Notes: generated by a model from the letters alone, not told the origin. 64,000 nucleotides of DNA from Diplodia intermedia (GCA_021495925.1 JAKEKT010000001.1:930001-994000); one strand, 5' to 3'; shown: positions 10,572-22,982, numbered from the stretch's first letter. Translations and numbers: made by a program.

Positions 10572-13099
10572 TCAAATCCATCCTCCTGGCAACTGATGGC
10601 TCGGAGGAGTGGCTACAGATGAAGCCGGGGATCCACGAGGTGGGGAGCCAGCAGGGTTCAGATGCTCGATCTCGCTGTTGCTGAGCAGTGTTCCGTTGCG
10701 GCTGTGGTGCGAGCGGTGCCGCTGCACCTGCCGTCGTGCCGCAATATGGTTGCTTTGGTCGTTTATCCCTGGTATGCCAAAGCCCGGCGTCGAAGCGAGA
10801 TTAATAGCGGTGTTTCCGGACCGGGCCGCCGTGGTGGGGACCACACCATCTGCCGACGGACGATTGGATGCTGCAGACGCCGTTTCGAATGAGGTCCTTG
10901 TTGAATTCGAAAACCAGCCAGGGCGCTCGCTTTCCCCTTGTCCCGGGCGCCGGAATTCGTCCGCATTTGCGCTCTGCACCGTGGACATCATGGTTGCTTG
11001 AGGCGAGACCGGGCCCCTTGCCATGTCAGCAATCATCTGGATGCTTCCAATTGTTGTTGTGGAGTCTCTTTGCCAGTCTGCGGGCGAAGGGATGCGTGGA
11101 ACTGGCGGCACGTTCACAAGCCTCGGAGATGACATTGACTGCTGATACAGGGAATCGTCATCCCTACTTGAGCGTGGGCTCCGTTGAGAAGATGGTGTCC
11201 GCGTATGCGTCGGACCACTGGGCCGGTTGTATGCTGCGTCCACTTCGGCAAGTAAAGGAAGTGCACGGCCTGGCAACGAGGGACTCGTCCAGGAGCGCTG
11301 TGAATGGAGAGAGGATATGGATGACTGCCTTCCTAGAGATGCTGATGGTCGTCGGCTGGTGGGCAAAGAGTCCTGTTGCCCATATGGTAGTGAACCTTGG
11401 CGATTGTGAGAAGACCATTCCCACGAGCCAAGGACTTGGGTATCCGGGCTTCCTGGCTGGCTACCCGTCTTGAAAATAGGCGAGAGTGTCCGCGAATGCA
11501 TTCGTGTCGGTGAGGAAGGTCTTCTGCTACTTGGGTTGCTGTATGCCAAGGGGGGGCTGGTGGGTTCTTCCTGGGACCTCAGCGTGGTACCTCCGAATGA
11601 CACCCTTTTGGCATTGTCCTTAATGGACGGCCTGTGATTCTCATCCATGGTATTCCTTGCAGTCGTCGTTTCACTTGATGCTGATGACGTGGAAATCTCG
11701 GGGCGGTCCTGAATACCAGTCGCTGGCTTGTCTTGTCTCTCGAGATCCATATCCTGGGGAAAAGAGGTGCACGACGCCTGACCCTCTGTTCTGGGTTGCA
11801 ACATCATCCATGGAATAGGGTCCTTCCTTGACTTTTTCCTTTGCGTTGACGTACAGCAAAAAATAAACTTGACTGCCTGCGCGTATTTTCGTCGGAAGGG
11901 GGCGGTGGTCCCGAAGATCAGAAAAGCGATGATACTGGGCAGGGTGCCAGGAATATCCTGGATTATATCGATCTTTGCTTGCTCAGCGCTGAAATCTGGT
12001 GATGTCGCTGTAGCCTTTGAGTCGTGTCGATTGCGTTCGTAGTTGACGATTTGGTATACGATCTGTGCTGTTTCGAACACTCTGAGAGGACATTAGCCAA
12101 GTCCGCACATATGTACGATGGACTTACAGGAGACAAATCATGATGATACTGAATCTGACAATAAGCCATTTGTCGGTACCGGTCTGGGTCCGTGTTGTTG
12201 CTACGCTGGACATGGTACCACCACCCAATGAGGGTGACTTCGACGCGGATCTAGGAAAGAAGCGCGTGAAAAGGTTCCGACTCTGGAGGTATTTCAAAAG
12301 CACAACAATTACAAGGAGTGATCCGCTAGTCAGGCAGGTCGCCACTACGAACAGGGTCAGCGTCGCATCCATCACACGGGCTTCGCGCCTGGGACTTACT
12401 GATAAAGTTGAAGAGGACCAAGTAAGCCACCGGACTTTGCTGGATAGTCTCGTTGCTACATACTACGCACATGGCTATGGGGAGGATAACAGCAGAAGAT
12501 TTTAAGACGATCGACATGATTTTTTTGCTCGAAGTCTTCATTCTGATGTCCCAGGTGCCGATGAACAGGGCGATTGACCTGCGGGGGCGTCAGTGAGTTC
12601 AAGACAGGAGAAGTCCGACGGTACTGACCAGAACAAAACAAGGAGAGCATCGACGTTGTAGGTGAATATTGCTATAGAGAGGTGTTAGCCAGCACCGGCC
12701 AGGAGGGAGCACGGAGGGACGTACAGATCCAGCTCAGCACCAAACGCCATCCCACGTCAGCTTTCCTAAACATGTCCGATTGACTGTAGCTGTAGTGCTG
12801 TTCATGCTTGAAGCGTTGTATCTGTATATCTCTCCAGTTTAGGGTGTAATCAACATGACGGATCAGTCCGACGATTGCCCCGAAAGTGGTGCACACGCTG
12901 AGCAATAGAATGTCTGTTCTAGTCAGTTTTCCGCCAGGTGCTGAGGAGGGATACGGTTCTGCGGCTTACAGGAGACGCGTTCGCCATGGTTCCACAGCAT
13001 AGAGCACAAAAGCAGGCCAAGAACGGTGGCGACAAGGCTCAAGCAATCAACAAAAATAGCAAGGCCGAGCACCTCCTGCGGCACGTGGGATGCCTCCAT
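10572..13099 (-). CDS. Seven-transmembrane receptor-like protein with long cytoplasmic tail
   Basis: Six exons: 13099-12970, 12913-12725, 12671-12629, 12578-12400, 12344-12128 and 12081-10572, giving 755 aa. All five introns have GT/AG borders and keep frame. The first 320 or so residues contain seven hydrophobic helices, e.g. LSLVATVLGLLLCSML, ILLLSVCTTFGAIVGLI, CLTSGSLLVIVVLLKYL and TLPSIIAFLIFGTT. The N-terminus is short and probably extracellular. The remaining 430 residues are Ser/Pro/Thr/Arg-rich and disordered (many SPTR, SPPR and SSP motifs), typical of a phosphorylated cytoplasmic tail. This layout resembles fungal GPCR-like proteins, but no class-specific motif was recognised. A transporter or other seven-helix protein is possible. 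Function is inferred only from topology. Confidence 0.75.
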
Positions 13100-14391
13100 G
13101 TTTGAGAAGCTCTTGCAATTCAACCAAATGATAGCAGAGGTAGTGGGAACCCCATGGCGGGTGTGAAGGGCGCAAAAGCTAGGAGGGCCAGGAGCAGGAA
13201 TGCGGATGGAAAGGCACGGGTTCTTACGTCCAACGGCGGTGGGCAGACAAAGCTTGACCCCACAGCACAGTGGCTGCGAGCACGAGACGGTACCCTGCAC
13301 CAGGACCGAGCATGGGTGGATGCATATCTCAACAGGGCGCAAGGATCGATGGGCGCCGTGTCGGCCGGAGGTCGCAAGTGCTCAATTGGACGGCAGATCG
13401 ACGAAAGCGGCGGCAGCGCTCCGCAGGGAAGGCCAAGCATCTAGAGCGGTGACCACAGGCGTAACCCGGCTCCAATCAGAAGGTCACAAGGCTGATTTAA
13501 TTGCTGATTGGTGGGGCAAGAAGTGGGCTTGCAGGCGCCAGAGCCAGTAGGGCAGGAGAGGCTCGCAGATGAGGCTCGAGCAGGCCTGGCAGCTCCCGGC
13601 GGCTGGCGCTTGCTGCCACAACTCCAGGGTCCACGTGGTGGCCACTGCCGCCTCGTTCGGCGAAGCATCCGGGTGATGTCGAAATGAAACAGGCGCGTGC
13701 ATGTTGAGAGCAGCATAGCAGAGGCCGTGAAGAAGTGGGATCAGCGGAGGGCAGGTCAAGCTGGCTGGCAGGGTGCAACAACGAAGGCAGTCGTTTCGAG
13801 CGCCGATTGGACGGGCGTTTGACAGGATCCGCGCTGGCATGTCCGCAGGGCGCCAACGAGAAAGCCGAGCACGGGATTCGGTTCGCTGCGTCGGGCACGC
13901 CGAGGCCGATAGGCGCAGCTGTGCAGGCATCGGACGACGGAGAGGCTGAGCGGTGGCGGAGGGTGAGGCGGTGCGGCGCGGCTGTCGCGTCAGCAGCTTG
14001 ACACGGCATTGATCTTGCCGGCGACGTCACGCCCTCTGACAACGCAGGGACAGGTGGCAGCATGGCATGGCATTATGCGCTGGGTTGTGGCAATGCTGCG
14101 GAGTGGCAGTGGAAAGAGGCGGGAAGCTCCATGGTGTCCGTGACGGCGCGCGCCAATTTCCCGCGCGCGGCCCGATGATGGCTCAACGGCCTCGTGTCTA
14201 GCGTAGCGGTGGAGATGCTCGACTGCTCTGGACTTGTTTTGCGCCGGTGGTTCCTTCCCCATCCACGCTGCAATAGTGGGGCCTCGGCTGGCCTGCGTGC
14301 CCGCTCAGCGCTCAGCACTCAGCACTCAGCACCGTCTGCCGCTTGCAACCCCGCGACTTCTCACAGCTCCCGTCGTTATTGTTGCACAATC
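13100..14391. other. Intergenic region between receptor-like gene and methyltransferase
   Basis: A divergent interval of about 1.3 kb, GC-rich. It holds the promoters of both neighbours. Many short GC-driven open frames are present on both strands and none is credible. A 7-base tandem repeat lies near 14303-14330. Otherwise nothing was seen. Confidence 0.4.
14303..14330 (+). repeat. Seven-base tandem repeat in methyltransferase leader region
   Basis: Four consecutive copies of RCTCAGC (two GCTCAGC then two ACTCAGC), ending about 60 bases before the methyltransferase start codon. Confidence 0.7.
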
Positions 14392-15775
14392 ATGCCGGCC
14401 CAGCCCGCGCGCGACCAGGCGACGCCGCCGCCCGCCTCCTGCATCATCGGCGAACAGCTGTCGGTCGATGTAAGCCATCGCAAACCGACGGCCGTCGCAG
14501 CGTGCTGACATGCATCGCCCCTGCAGTCGCAGGACAGCGACTCTGCCGTTGCCGACCTCCCGGGCTCGTGCGTACCTCTTGTCTCGTCCCCGGACTTGGT
14601 GCTGAACCCGCTGTCCACAGCACCAGCACCTCTCTTTCCTCGCGCGTTACCGACTACCGCTACGAGCATGGCCGCCGTTATCATGCCATCGGCGACGGTG
14701 GTCCGTAAACCTGGTTCGCGCCGGCTGCCTTCGCTGCTGACGTTCCACTGCAGGCTATGCGCTGCCGAATGACGACGTACCTGCTTCATCCTGCTCTCAT
14801 GCAACCCCCGCTGACTCGTACCGCAGGAAGAGGTTGATCGCTTGAGTACGCAGATCACCCCCACACCTATACGCCCCAGCTTACCCTATCAGATCTTCAG
14901 CACCGAGTCTGGGACATCGCCCTCGGCGGCAGGCACCATGTTGCCCCGCTGGACCTTGGTTCGGTTCGCCACGTCCTTGACGTCGGCTGTGGCACCGGCG
15001 GTATGCACTCGCCCTTCTTGTCGCTTCTGCACCAGAGCTACTGACGACGCCTTGCAGCCTGGTGCATCGAATTTGCTGATGTCCACCCTCATCTTCATGT
15101 GGTTGGCACTGATCTCTCCCCCATCCAGCCCGACAACGTGCCTCCCAACTGCGAGTTCCTTGTAGACGATGCCAATGCCGACTGGACGTACGGACAGCGT
15201 TTTGACTACATCCACACGCGCGCTGTGCTGCTGGGCATCAAAGATTGGGACAAGCTGATCCACCAGTCCTTTGAGAGCCTGAATCCGGGCGGATGGGTTG
15301 AGTTTCAGGAATTTCACATCCCTATCGGCTGTGATGACGGCAGCGCCGGGCCTGATTCTGCCATCACGAAATGGAGCCACAGTGTCCACGAGGCACTCAA
15401 GAATCTGGGCATCGACTCCATGGCCACCTCGAGTTTCCGAGAGCTCATGGGAAAATATGGCTATGAGTCTATTGGGGAAACCCACGCCAAATTTCCCATT
15501 GGGCCATGGGCGAAAGGCAGAAAAGAAAAAACTATGGGCACACTCTTCCAGAAGGACATCGCGGGCAACCTACTTGGGATCTCGGTGAAAATACTAACCA
15601 ACGGTCTCGGTTGGTCCGAAGAAGAAGTAGAAAAACTCGTTATCGAAGCAAAGAACGACCTCTATAGTCCTCAGGTCCGTGTCAGTCCCCTCGTGCCGTG
15701 AATTTGGGTCTCACTCTACCATAGATCCACAGCTATTTCCCGGTCGACATTTTCTGGGCGCGCCGGCCTACTTAG
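14392..15775 (+). CDS. LaeA-like SAM-dependent methyltransferase
   Basis: A class I methyltransferase of the fungal LaeA/TAM type, whose members include regulators of secondary metabolism and many of unknown substrate. Eight exons: 14392-14469, 14527-14567, 14621-14700, 14754-14776, 14827-14845, 14893-15000, 15058-15674 and 15725-15775, giving 338 aa. Frame is kept across seven GT/AG introns. Family landmarks in order: YRYEHGRRYHA, ALPNDDEEVDRLNLQHRVW, SAM motif I VLDVGCGTGAW near 109-119, acidic motif VVGTDLSPIQP, post-motif DYIHTRAVLLGIKDW, and LNPGGWVEFQEF. The C-terminus PVDIFWARRPT comes from the last exon; without splicing the protein would end in VRVSPLVP. Exons of 23 and 19 nt are notable. 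No biosynthetic genes flank it, so a nuclear regulatory role cannot be assumed. The acceptor of exon 2 could also lie six bases downstream, in frame. Confidence 0.9.
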
Positions 15776-16878
15776 AGTCCCAGTCTTCGTGGTGCCCGGG
15801 CGTATGAACACGGTGACGGCGCTCTTGCTCTTACATAGGGGAAACGAGGACCGTTTCTCCTCAACTCAGCGAACGGACTTGACGAGCCACTCCATCCAAA
15901 CAAGACTGCTATCAATTTGCCACCATTCAAGTAAAGTTTTTCTTTTGGCTTTGCTCCCTGCTTGTTAAAACTTTTGTTTCTTTCGAGCTGGCATGATGTC
16001 TTTCGGGACACTCCACTCCAAGTATCACCATTCAAAGCCTCAGCATCATACCATTCGCTCCCACGTGGTTTCTATTTTCCGAGCCCATTGTCAAAGAATT
16101 TTCCGAAGGGTCCGTGTCACTGGTGCGGCGCAAACGAGAACCAATGAAATCGCAGAAGCGCCTCATCCGAGACGCTTCTCACGTTCTTCACATAGTGCTT
16201 GCGGGCAATGGACTTCGCGGTGGGTTCGTGATAGATCCGAGCGCCAGGTTACGATAAAGGGTATGTCGATCCCGGCCGTGCATTGCTTGCACTTGCTAGG
16301 TACCCATGCAACACGTCGGCAACTCCGCTTCCTGCTCGACACCTGTACCTGCCTATCATGAGCGTGTGCTCTCCGATTCGCCAGCGTTTTTCCTCCAAAT
16401 CTTAGACGTCTCCGTGCCTCGCCACCTCGCGTCGAACGAACGGTGAGCGGGCAAGGCCAACCTGCTCGGTAGCGGTAACGACCTACCTTACGCCACTTCG
16501 GATCGACCGCGTGTTACTAAGCAATAACAGCATTCTTAATCCAAGAAAGATGTGCATTGCCTCATGCCTATCTAGACGAGCCGTATAACGTTGCCTGAGG
16601 GTGCCTTCATCTACGCCTTCGACGACCACCGGGAACACGTTGTAATTGACTCCAGGATCTTATCCGACTCCAGTCCAAGCTCCGAAAACTGACGTACCAA
16701 TATTCATTATCGTGCATTTTGAATCTTCTACTTGGTGTCATATCCCAAGTCAAGAATAACAAGTAGGTTATGGCAGGGTCTTTAAAATTAACCAAATGCT
16801 ACTCGCACAAAAATGGATAATGGTCCCGCACGACATACATGCACACCATGTGCGTGCCCTCCCCCATTCCTTTCTCTA
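15776..16878. other. Convergent intergenic region, no supported gene
   Basis: 1.1 kb between the ends of the methyltransferase and inositol monophosphatase genes. It is less GC-rich than its flanks. I found no gene, RNA or clear repeat in it. Confidence 0.4.
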
Positions 16879-17347
16879 TCAAGATGACGACGGCGGCGGC
16901 AGCGGCGGCGGCGGTCCATACGTCGACCTCCCCTCGCCAACCAACCCCCAAAACTCCTCGACCAGCTCCCTCTGCCCTCCCCTCGCCGGCCTCACGGCCA
17001 GATAGCGCCGATTGTCGATGGGCGGGTCCCAACCGCTACCGTCGCCGCCCGGGTGCCCGTCGACCATGACGCCGCCCGCCTCGCTCAGCACGCACCACGC
17101 GGCGGCCACGTCCCACGCGTGGGCGCCGCACTCCCACCAGCAGTCGAGCTGGCCGGCGGCGACGCGGCAGACGGACTCGGAGGCGCAGCTGGTGGCGCGC
17201 AGCGCGCGGGCGAAGCCGCCGGCCGACGACGCGAGGGCGGCGAAGACGGCGAGGTTGAGGGCGAAGTCGGGCCCGGAGCGGTCGCTGCCGAAGTCGATGC
17301 CGACGCAGGCGTCGCGGAGGCCGGTCAACGGCGGCGGAGGATGAGCA

Positions 17348-17378
<31 letters not shown>

Positions 17379-17950
17379 GCGCTCCAGCGGGGATCAGCGG
17401 CCGCGGCGCGCCGGCGTTGAGCGCGGGATGTTGGTGGAAGGCGCCGGCGCCGGCGACGGCGGCGAAGAGCTCGCGCCGGAAGGGGTTGTAGACGACGCCG
17501 ACGGCGGGCCGCCGCGCGACGACGAGGGCGAGCGAGACGCAGACCTCGGGCAGGCCGCGGACGAAGTTGGAGGTGCCGTCGATGGGGTCGACGACCCAGG
17601 TGGGCGCCGCGGTGATGCTCTCCCGGGCGGCGTCGAAGGACTCCTCGCCGACGAACTCGTACTCGGGGTACCTGGCGATGAGGCGCGTGGCGATGAGGTT
17701 CTCGACGGCCTTGTCGGTGTCGGTGACGATGTCCGTGGCTAGATGTCGGCGGTTGGAGCGGTTCCTTTCGTCAGCTGCTGACCTACTTTCGAACGTTCTT
17801 TGATTCTCCTTTTCACTGGGGCGTACTGTTTTTCTTGGTCGCGAGGTTCGATGAGGAAGGCTTAGCGGAGGTGATGATGTCTCCTGCTTCTTTGGCCACG
17901 ATGACGAGGAAGTCACGTATCGCCAGCAGTTCGGAGGCGGAAATGGACAT
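16879..17950 (-). CDS. Inositol monophosphatase family phosphatase
   Basis: Mg-dependent hydrolysis of inositol monophosphate (or a related sugar phosphate) in the cytosol. Two exons: 17950-17827 and 17738-16879, giving 327 aa. The intron splits a Thr codon so that exon 1 (SISASELLAIRDFLVIVAKE) joins TDIVTDTDKAVE. Metal-binding motifs are complete: GEES at 72-75, DPIDGT at 92-97, and AWDVAAAW late in the protein. Between them lies a run of ten Asp encoded by a perfect GAC repeat, followed by AHPPPP; this insertion is outside the catalytic motifs. The coding sequence is extremely GC-rich, so all six frames look open over much of it. The C-terminus (GPPPPLPPPSSS) is low-complexity. Confidence 0.93.
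17349..17379. repeat. GTC/GAC trinucleotide repeat inside the phosphatase gene
   Basis: About ten perfect copies of the triplet, encoding ten consecutive Asp in the inositol monophosphatase. It is a likely length polymorphism between strains. Confidence 0.9.
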
Positions 17951-18739
17951 GTTGAGATATCTCGGTAGCGGTTTTGATCACGGGTCTATGGAGCTTGATG
18001 TCAGGACGATCCCCCCTCGATCAAGAGACTTTCGAAGCCTGCGGTGTTGCTGAAGCAAAATGTCTAGCGCGGATCGGGTCTCTCTGGAACGACTGGGCGA
18101 CTTCGAGAGGCCTGACGGAGCCTGAAGGGTGTCACGGCTAGCAAGCCTTGAAGGAGCACTCTTCTGACACTTACGCGGTTGACTTTCGTACTCGCTAAAA
18201 GCACGATGACGTGACAATGTTAGCTGGCTGTTTCGGTGAGAGCTGAACCCCGCATTCGCCTTGGCAGGCCTTTGGATTTGTGATCCTGCTCAATGTATCC
18301 AGTCCAATGACGCTCAACGCTTGCATGCGAGTCGTCGCGTTTGCGAGGGAGGCCCCGTAATCTGACATGGCATCATATGAAATGGTATCGGGGTTGAATC
18401 CCACCGCATACGAGCAGTAAGAAATCAACAGACGACCAAACACATGGGACCAAGCGAATTTCTTTCGTCACCCGCCGTGCCGGTAGGCCAGGGCGGTTGT
18501 ATTAGAAGCAAACATTCGGCAAACAGGCAACGCAATAGCAATGCAGTTACAGTCACTCAGCCTTTCAGCGTGACCGTGTCTATGATACATACAGCTCAAT
18601 AACAAAAGCATCAGCGAAGGTCCTTCCAAACCAAATAACGCCCAACCATGCACCAAAAGTTCTTACCGACTTCCGCCATCCCTCAGTCGAAGTCTGAATG
18701 CATCGCAATCGGAAATCGCCAGAGGAACAAGAAGGGAGG
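17951..18739. other. Intergenic region with one repeat-family fragment
   Basis: Holds the phosphatase promoter and the 3' flank of the Asi3-like gene. It contains copy 2 of the foldback repeat family. No gene was seen. Confidence 0.4.
18432..18486 (+). repeat. Foldback repeat family, copy 2 (tail only)
   Basis: Contains GCGAATTTCTTTCGTCACCC followed by GCCGTGCCGGT, closely matching the tails at 26.88 kb (CAATTTCTTTAGTCACCCGC) and 4.77 kb. The hairpin part is absent. Confidence 0.7.
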
Positions 18740-21651
18740 TTATGGAACGAACAGCTTAGAATACGCAGCGACATCTGAGCGACAGCAGACGCAAGAATCG
18801 AAGTTCCTGGTCGCGAGTCCAACTCTGCAGTCGTCGCAAAGACTGAGACACCCACACGGCCACACCAGGATCGTGCGCGGGCTGGCCTGGCAGACGACGC
18901 ACTGAGGGCCACCGGAACCCATGCCGTCGGCACCAGTGGCCCAAGTGTCCGCGCCGGAGGAGCTACTGTGCTGCTGGGCGGTCGCGTTGCGTCTTTCGAG
19001 GATGTAGTGTTCAAGCGCGCGCTCTTCCTCCTCGGGAGTCATGGCCGAATATATGTGCCCAGGACGGTAGCGAGACGTGAGAATGCGACCGCGGTGTTGC
19101 TCCACGGCTTTCCGATATTGTGAGCGGGTCATGATGTTGCTACTGCGGAGATGGCTGGCGAGCAGTTGTGCCTCGCTTCTGTCCTCGTCTGTCTGGGGAT
19201 CAAGAAGGCGCGCCAGCTGGGCTGGATCAAGCGAAGCATCCTCAAATGAAGGCGTCTCTTCTCTGTCTGCGTGAGGATCCCTCTGAGTCGGCGTTCGGCG
19301 GCCATCCTCATCGGCGACATCAGACCAGTCTTCTTCGCCAGTAGTTGTGGACATTGAGATGACACTCGTGGTATCGTCGTTATCAGACTGGTCGGATGGA
19401 AGTGCGTAGTCGCCGCTCGAGTCAACGTCTCCCCACCATCCACCGTTCTTCCACCACGAGTATAGGTTGGAACTGAGTGACTCCTCGGTGACCTCTTCAC
19501 CAAAGAAGGTCCTGCCGTTCTGTTCAAGCCGCCTTCTGGTCTCCATTTCAACATCAACGTTCGTGTCTGCCGGCAAAGTAAGCCTGCCTTCCGGCGAGAG
19601 ATACCAGAACTCCAGCTCTCGAGACCGCAGTCCGGCGGCCATTTGGCTGATCCTCGACGGTTTGGCTCCCGACGGCCTCTGGTTTACGCCTGCAAGCTTC
19701 AACAGCCACTGCGGCCGACGAGCTATGCCCAGCTTGCTCATGACTGAAAGCAGGAGACGCGCCTGTATGGCCAAAACCAGCCGGTGGATTCCCTTGGCAA
19801 ATTCGTATGTCATAATCCAACGTCCACGCCGTTGTAATAGACCCACGCCGTTGTCCCTGCCGGCAGCCCTGGCCTCGGGCAGGCTTTTCTGTCCACGCGT
19901 TTTGCGTTCACGAGCGTATCCTGAGCGAAGGCCAGTCACGGTTTCTGGTACGTCCCTCGCCTTAACTCCCTCGGCAACGAAATCTTCGCGGAGTTCAGCG
20001 GGGATTCCATCAATGGTGCGTTGGACCATTGCCCTGCGCGCCACCAACTCTTCAATTCTCTTGCTCTCCAGCCAGGTCATCTCGCTGACGCGGATGGGAG
20101 TCCCTTCATTGAGGAAGACGGCTTCGCTTGCCGCGGTGAGAACCGTGAAGCCAATCTTCAGAAGCGCAGTGTAAAAGTCGTCGGACCAACTGACGCTAAT
20201 CGGCGTACTTCCCGAGAAATGAACGTTGGCCTGCAAATTCCCATATGCAGTTCTAAACCTCTCTTTGAGCGTCAGGGTCTGCTCGGTTCCGGAGGGGAGA
20301 TTCATCGCCGTGACTACTAAAGCCAGTCCGTAAATTGTTGCACACGCGAGTAGCCCAAGCATAATTAAGAGATGAGGGATGAACCCGACGAGGCAGACGG
20401 TCGGGATGCGGAGTATTCCAAGATCATGGGGAATCGACCCAATCATGCCAGTCATCCGCAGAAACGTCCATACGAATACGACCATATAGGCGACACCCCA
20501 GATGCCTGTATTGACAAGTCTGAAGCGGGTTCTCAGCCCAAGAACAGCAAGGAAGTTGCTGCTCAAGTGACTTAAGCTTGATACGACAGCCATGACAAGA
20601 ACTTCAGGTGCAACGTTGAGGACCTGAAGGAGCATGCCTCGCGTCAATTTCAAGGTTGTTCCATCAGTCCTGGTCACGGTGGCAGTCGAGTTGCCAAGGT
20701 CGAAAGGCTTCATCAGCATGGCTTCAGCCTCGGAGAATGCCAGAGAGTGTTCGAACAAGGTCATGCCCGTCTCCGGCATGGGCTGGCGTCCTTGGAGGGC
20801 GCATGACATGGTTTCGACGAATTGGCTCAAGCAGAGGCTCAAGAAAAGAGGCCAGAGACGTGTGAGAGATCCGTTGAGAGACAGGAACTCGCCTTCAGAG
20901 TGCCCCATGTTCACAGCCAGGCATGATGCCATGTCATCCTCCCAATAAAGTATATTGGAACTGACTTTGTACAGCAAACCGCCTTCGCCTGCCATGTCCA
21001 CGGCAAGGGGTTGTTTTGCATCGTTGTAGCGTAGTCGCGACCATTCGGGGGAGGTTTGACAGCGAAGGGCCTGGAGCAAGCATTGGGTCTGGTAGATCAA
21101 AGTCACGATTGGGGCGAGGTAGACGGCAAGGCGAACATGCCAGCGGAAGTTCAAGGGGATGCGGGACGAAGCGTAGAATTGGGTGCGGTTCAGCAAAATA
21201 GCCTGTGCTTGACACATTAGACCTTCACCATCTGAGCTGACGTGGACTGGATCGTGGCTCGGAGGAGGGGTGTGCATAGGCATACCACAGTGAAGGTAGC
21301 AAGAGCCCATCTCGAGGTGAGGTAGCTGAAGATGCCGCCGATCTTTCCAAGGTTCCAGATGTAGTCCAGGTTGAACAAGCCATCGGCACCCTCGGCAGCT
21401 TCACCGCTCGTGGCAGCAGCGGCAGCCGATGCGGCGGCGCCGGGGACCGCAGCCGCAGAGCTCTGTATGAACTTCCCGGCAGCAGATGTGATGTTGTTGG
21501 TGACATTAGCACCGCCCGATGCCGTAGCCTCGGCAATGACGGTGCCGCTGTTCATCACCTTGCCCAGGATGCCATCCAGCTGTTCCAGCGGATTCATGAC
21601 CAGCTGGCGTGCAGCGGTGGCGGCCTGGGGGATCGCGCGTAGGTAGTCCAT
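18740..21651 (-). CDS. Asi3-like RING ubiquitin ligase of the inner nuclear membrane
   Basis: In yeast the Asi1-Asi3 complex is an inner nuclear membrane E3 ligase that degrades mislocalised and regulatory proteins. Two exons: 21651-21286 and 21202-18740, phase 0 intron, giving 942 aa. The join FTV/AILLNRTQFYASSRIPL restores a membrane segment. The N-terminus is Ala-rich (residues 75-95). Several hydrophobic helices follow, e.g. LAVYLAPIVTLIYQ, VCLVGFIPHLLIMLGLLACA and YGLALVVTAM, with the family signature LWPLFLSLCLSQFVETMSCA. The last 60 residues form the atypical all-cysteine RING: CVVC, CGC, CDDC, CVCC, ending KLFVP. An acidic, Ser/Thr-rich linker precedes the RING. Assignment rests on membrane-plus-terminal RING layout and this signature. 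Confidence 0.85.
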
Positions 21652-22139
21652 AGCGGCGGGGGTGCGGCGAGGGCGAAGCGGGCCGGGGTGTCGCGTGGTG
21701 TTCCGACGGTTGTCTCAGCGGGCAGGAAGTGGGAGCATCCGGGGTCGGACGGACAGCCAGCACCAGGCGGGGCGATGCTAGGCAAAGGAGCGGCGCATGT
21801 CCGAGGGAAGAGATGCGAGCGCTGGCGGCGGTTGCGAGCGAACGAGCGAAAGAACGAGAACGTCTCTTCAGAGCAGCAGCATTGCGATGTGACGCGACGT
21901 CCGCTGCTGGAAGGCGCGGTTTCCGGGGCGCTGGACAAGCCCGCAGCATCCGCGGCACGCCCGACTCCTGGCCGTTTATGTCATTGCCGGCGTTTACCCG
22001 CATCGTGCTCCCAACCCGGAAGCCGCCCGCACGTTCGCATTCTTTTGCGCAGCGAAGACATTTATTGATTCCTGAGCGAGCGGATATCGAAGAAGGCGAT
22101 GTCCTCGGACCACAAAGACCTCTCTTCTCTAGCACCACG

Positions 22140-22275
22140 TATGTGACAGAAGACCTGAGCCCTTTAAGTTCACCGAGACGGATATTGGATTCAACTACCT
22201 GTGTGAATATGGTGCAATGTCCATGAGGCAGATGCGGGTGGGCTCGATTCTTGCGTCATCCGCCGAGCCACAGGC
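22140..22275 (+). repeat. Foldback repeat family, copy 3
   Basis: Begins with GACAGAAGACCTGAGCCCTT, shared with the flank of copy 6 (GACAGATGACTTGAGCTCTC). It then has the right half of the hairpin (GGATATTGGATTCAACTACC) and the full tail, with ATGAGGCAGATGCGGGTGGG. The left hairpin arm is missing. Confidence 0.75.
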
Positions 22276-22982
22276 TCAGGTGCCGGAGCTCCGGGCATGC
22301 ATTCAACGATAGCATCGTGCTTGTTCTCGCGTACGTACTGAAGAATAGCAGCTAGGGACTCCGTTGCCCCCGGTTCTCGCCGGGTAGGACAGCTGCGCAG
22401 GATTACCGGATGCGGACGTGGAAGAATGTTTGGTTGCGCCGGAAAAGACTGTGCAAAATTGCACACTACTGGGATAACGGCAATGGGCTGACCGCATGCA
22501 TCCTGTACTTGATCAGGACAAAGGTCAGCTGCACTTTCTACCAGCAGTCAACAATGCAGCTGCGAGCAAAAATCGAGCGCAGGGGTGATGATGAAGCTCT
22601 CACTACCTCGGCTGGTGGACAGCGGAAGGAGATTCTAGCCCACGGGCTGTAGTGATCATGAGATCCAACTCTGTGTCATCGATGCATGCAACGTCGGTGG
22701 CTTCCACGATGCCGTGGCTGCAAAGAGGCTGGATTAAGCGCGAGTCTAGCGGGACTGAGAGCCAGCAAAGGAGCTATAGAGGACGTCCGGCCCGGAAGCC
22801 AAATTCTAGTGGCGCCACGCTAGGGCGGTGAAAATCAGCGGAGAGGTAGCTCGTGCATGCGGCTTTGCCACCCGTGGAGGCGACGGAGCGTGGAGGAGAT
22901 GGTGAGATACAGAAGATCCAACGGAAATGCCGCATCTCCGCGCCCATCTGCCGCGTCCCGGCAGAACACCACACTTACAGTG

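Noticed and set aside
17053..17742. Open frame of Gly/Ala/Val/Asp antisense to the inositol monophosphatase
   Set aside because: Extreme GC keeps it open; its repeats mirror the enzyme's codons.
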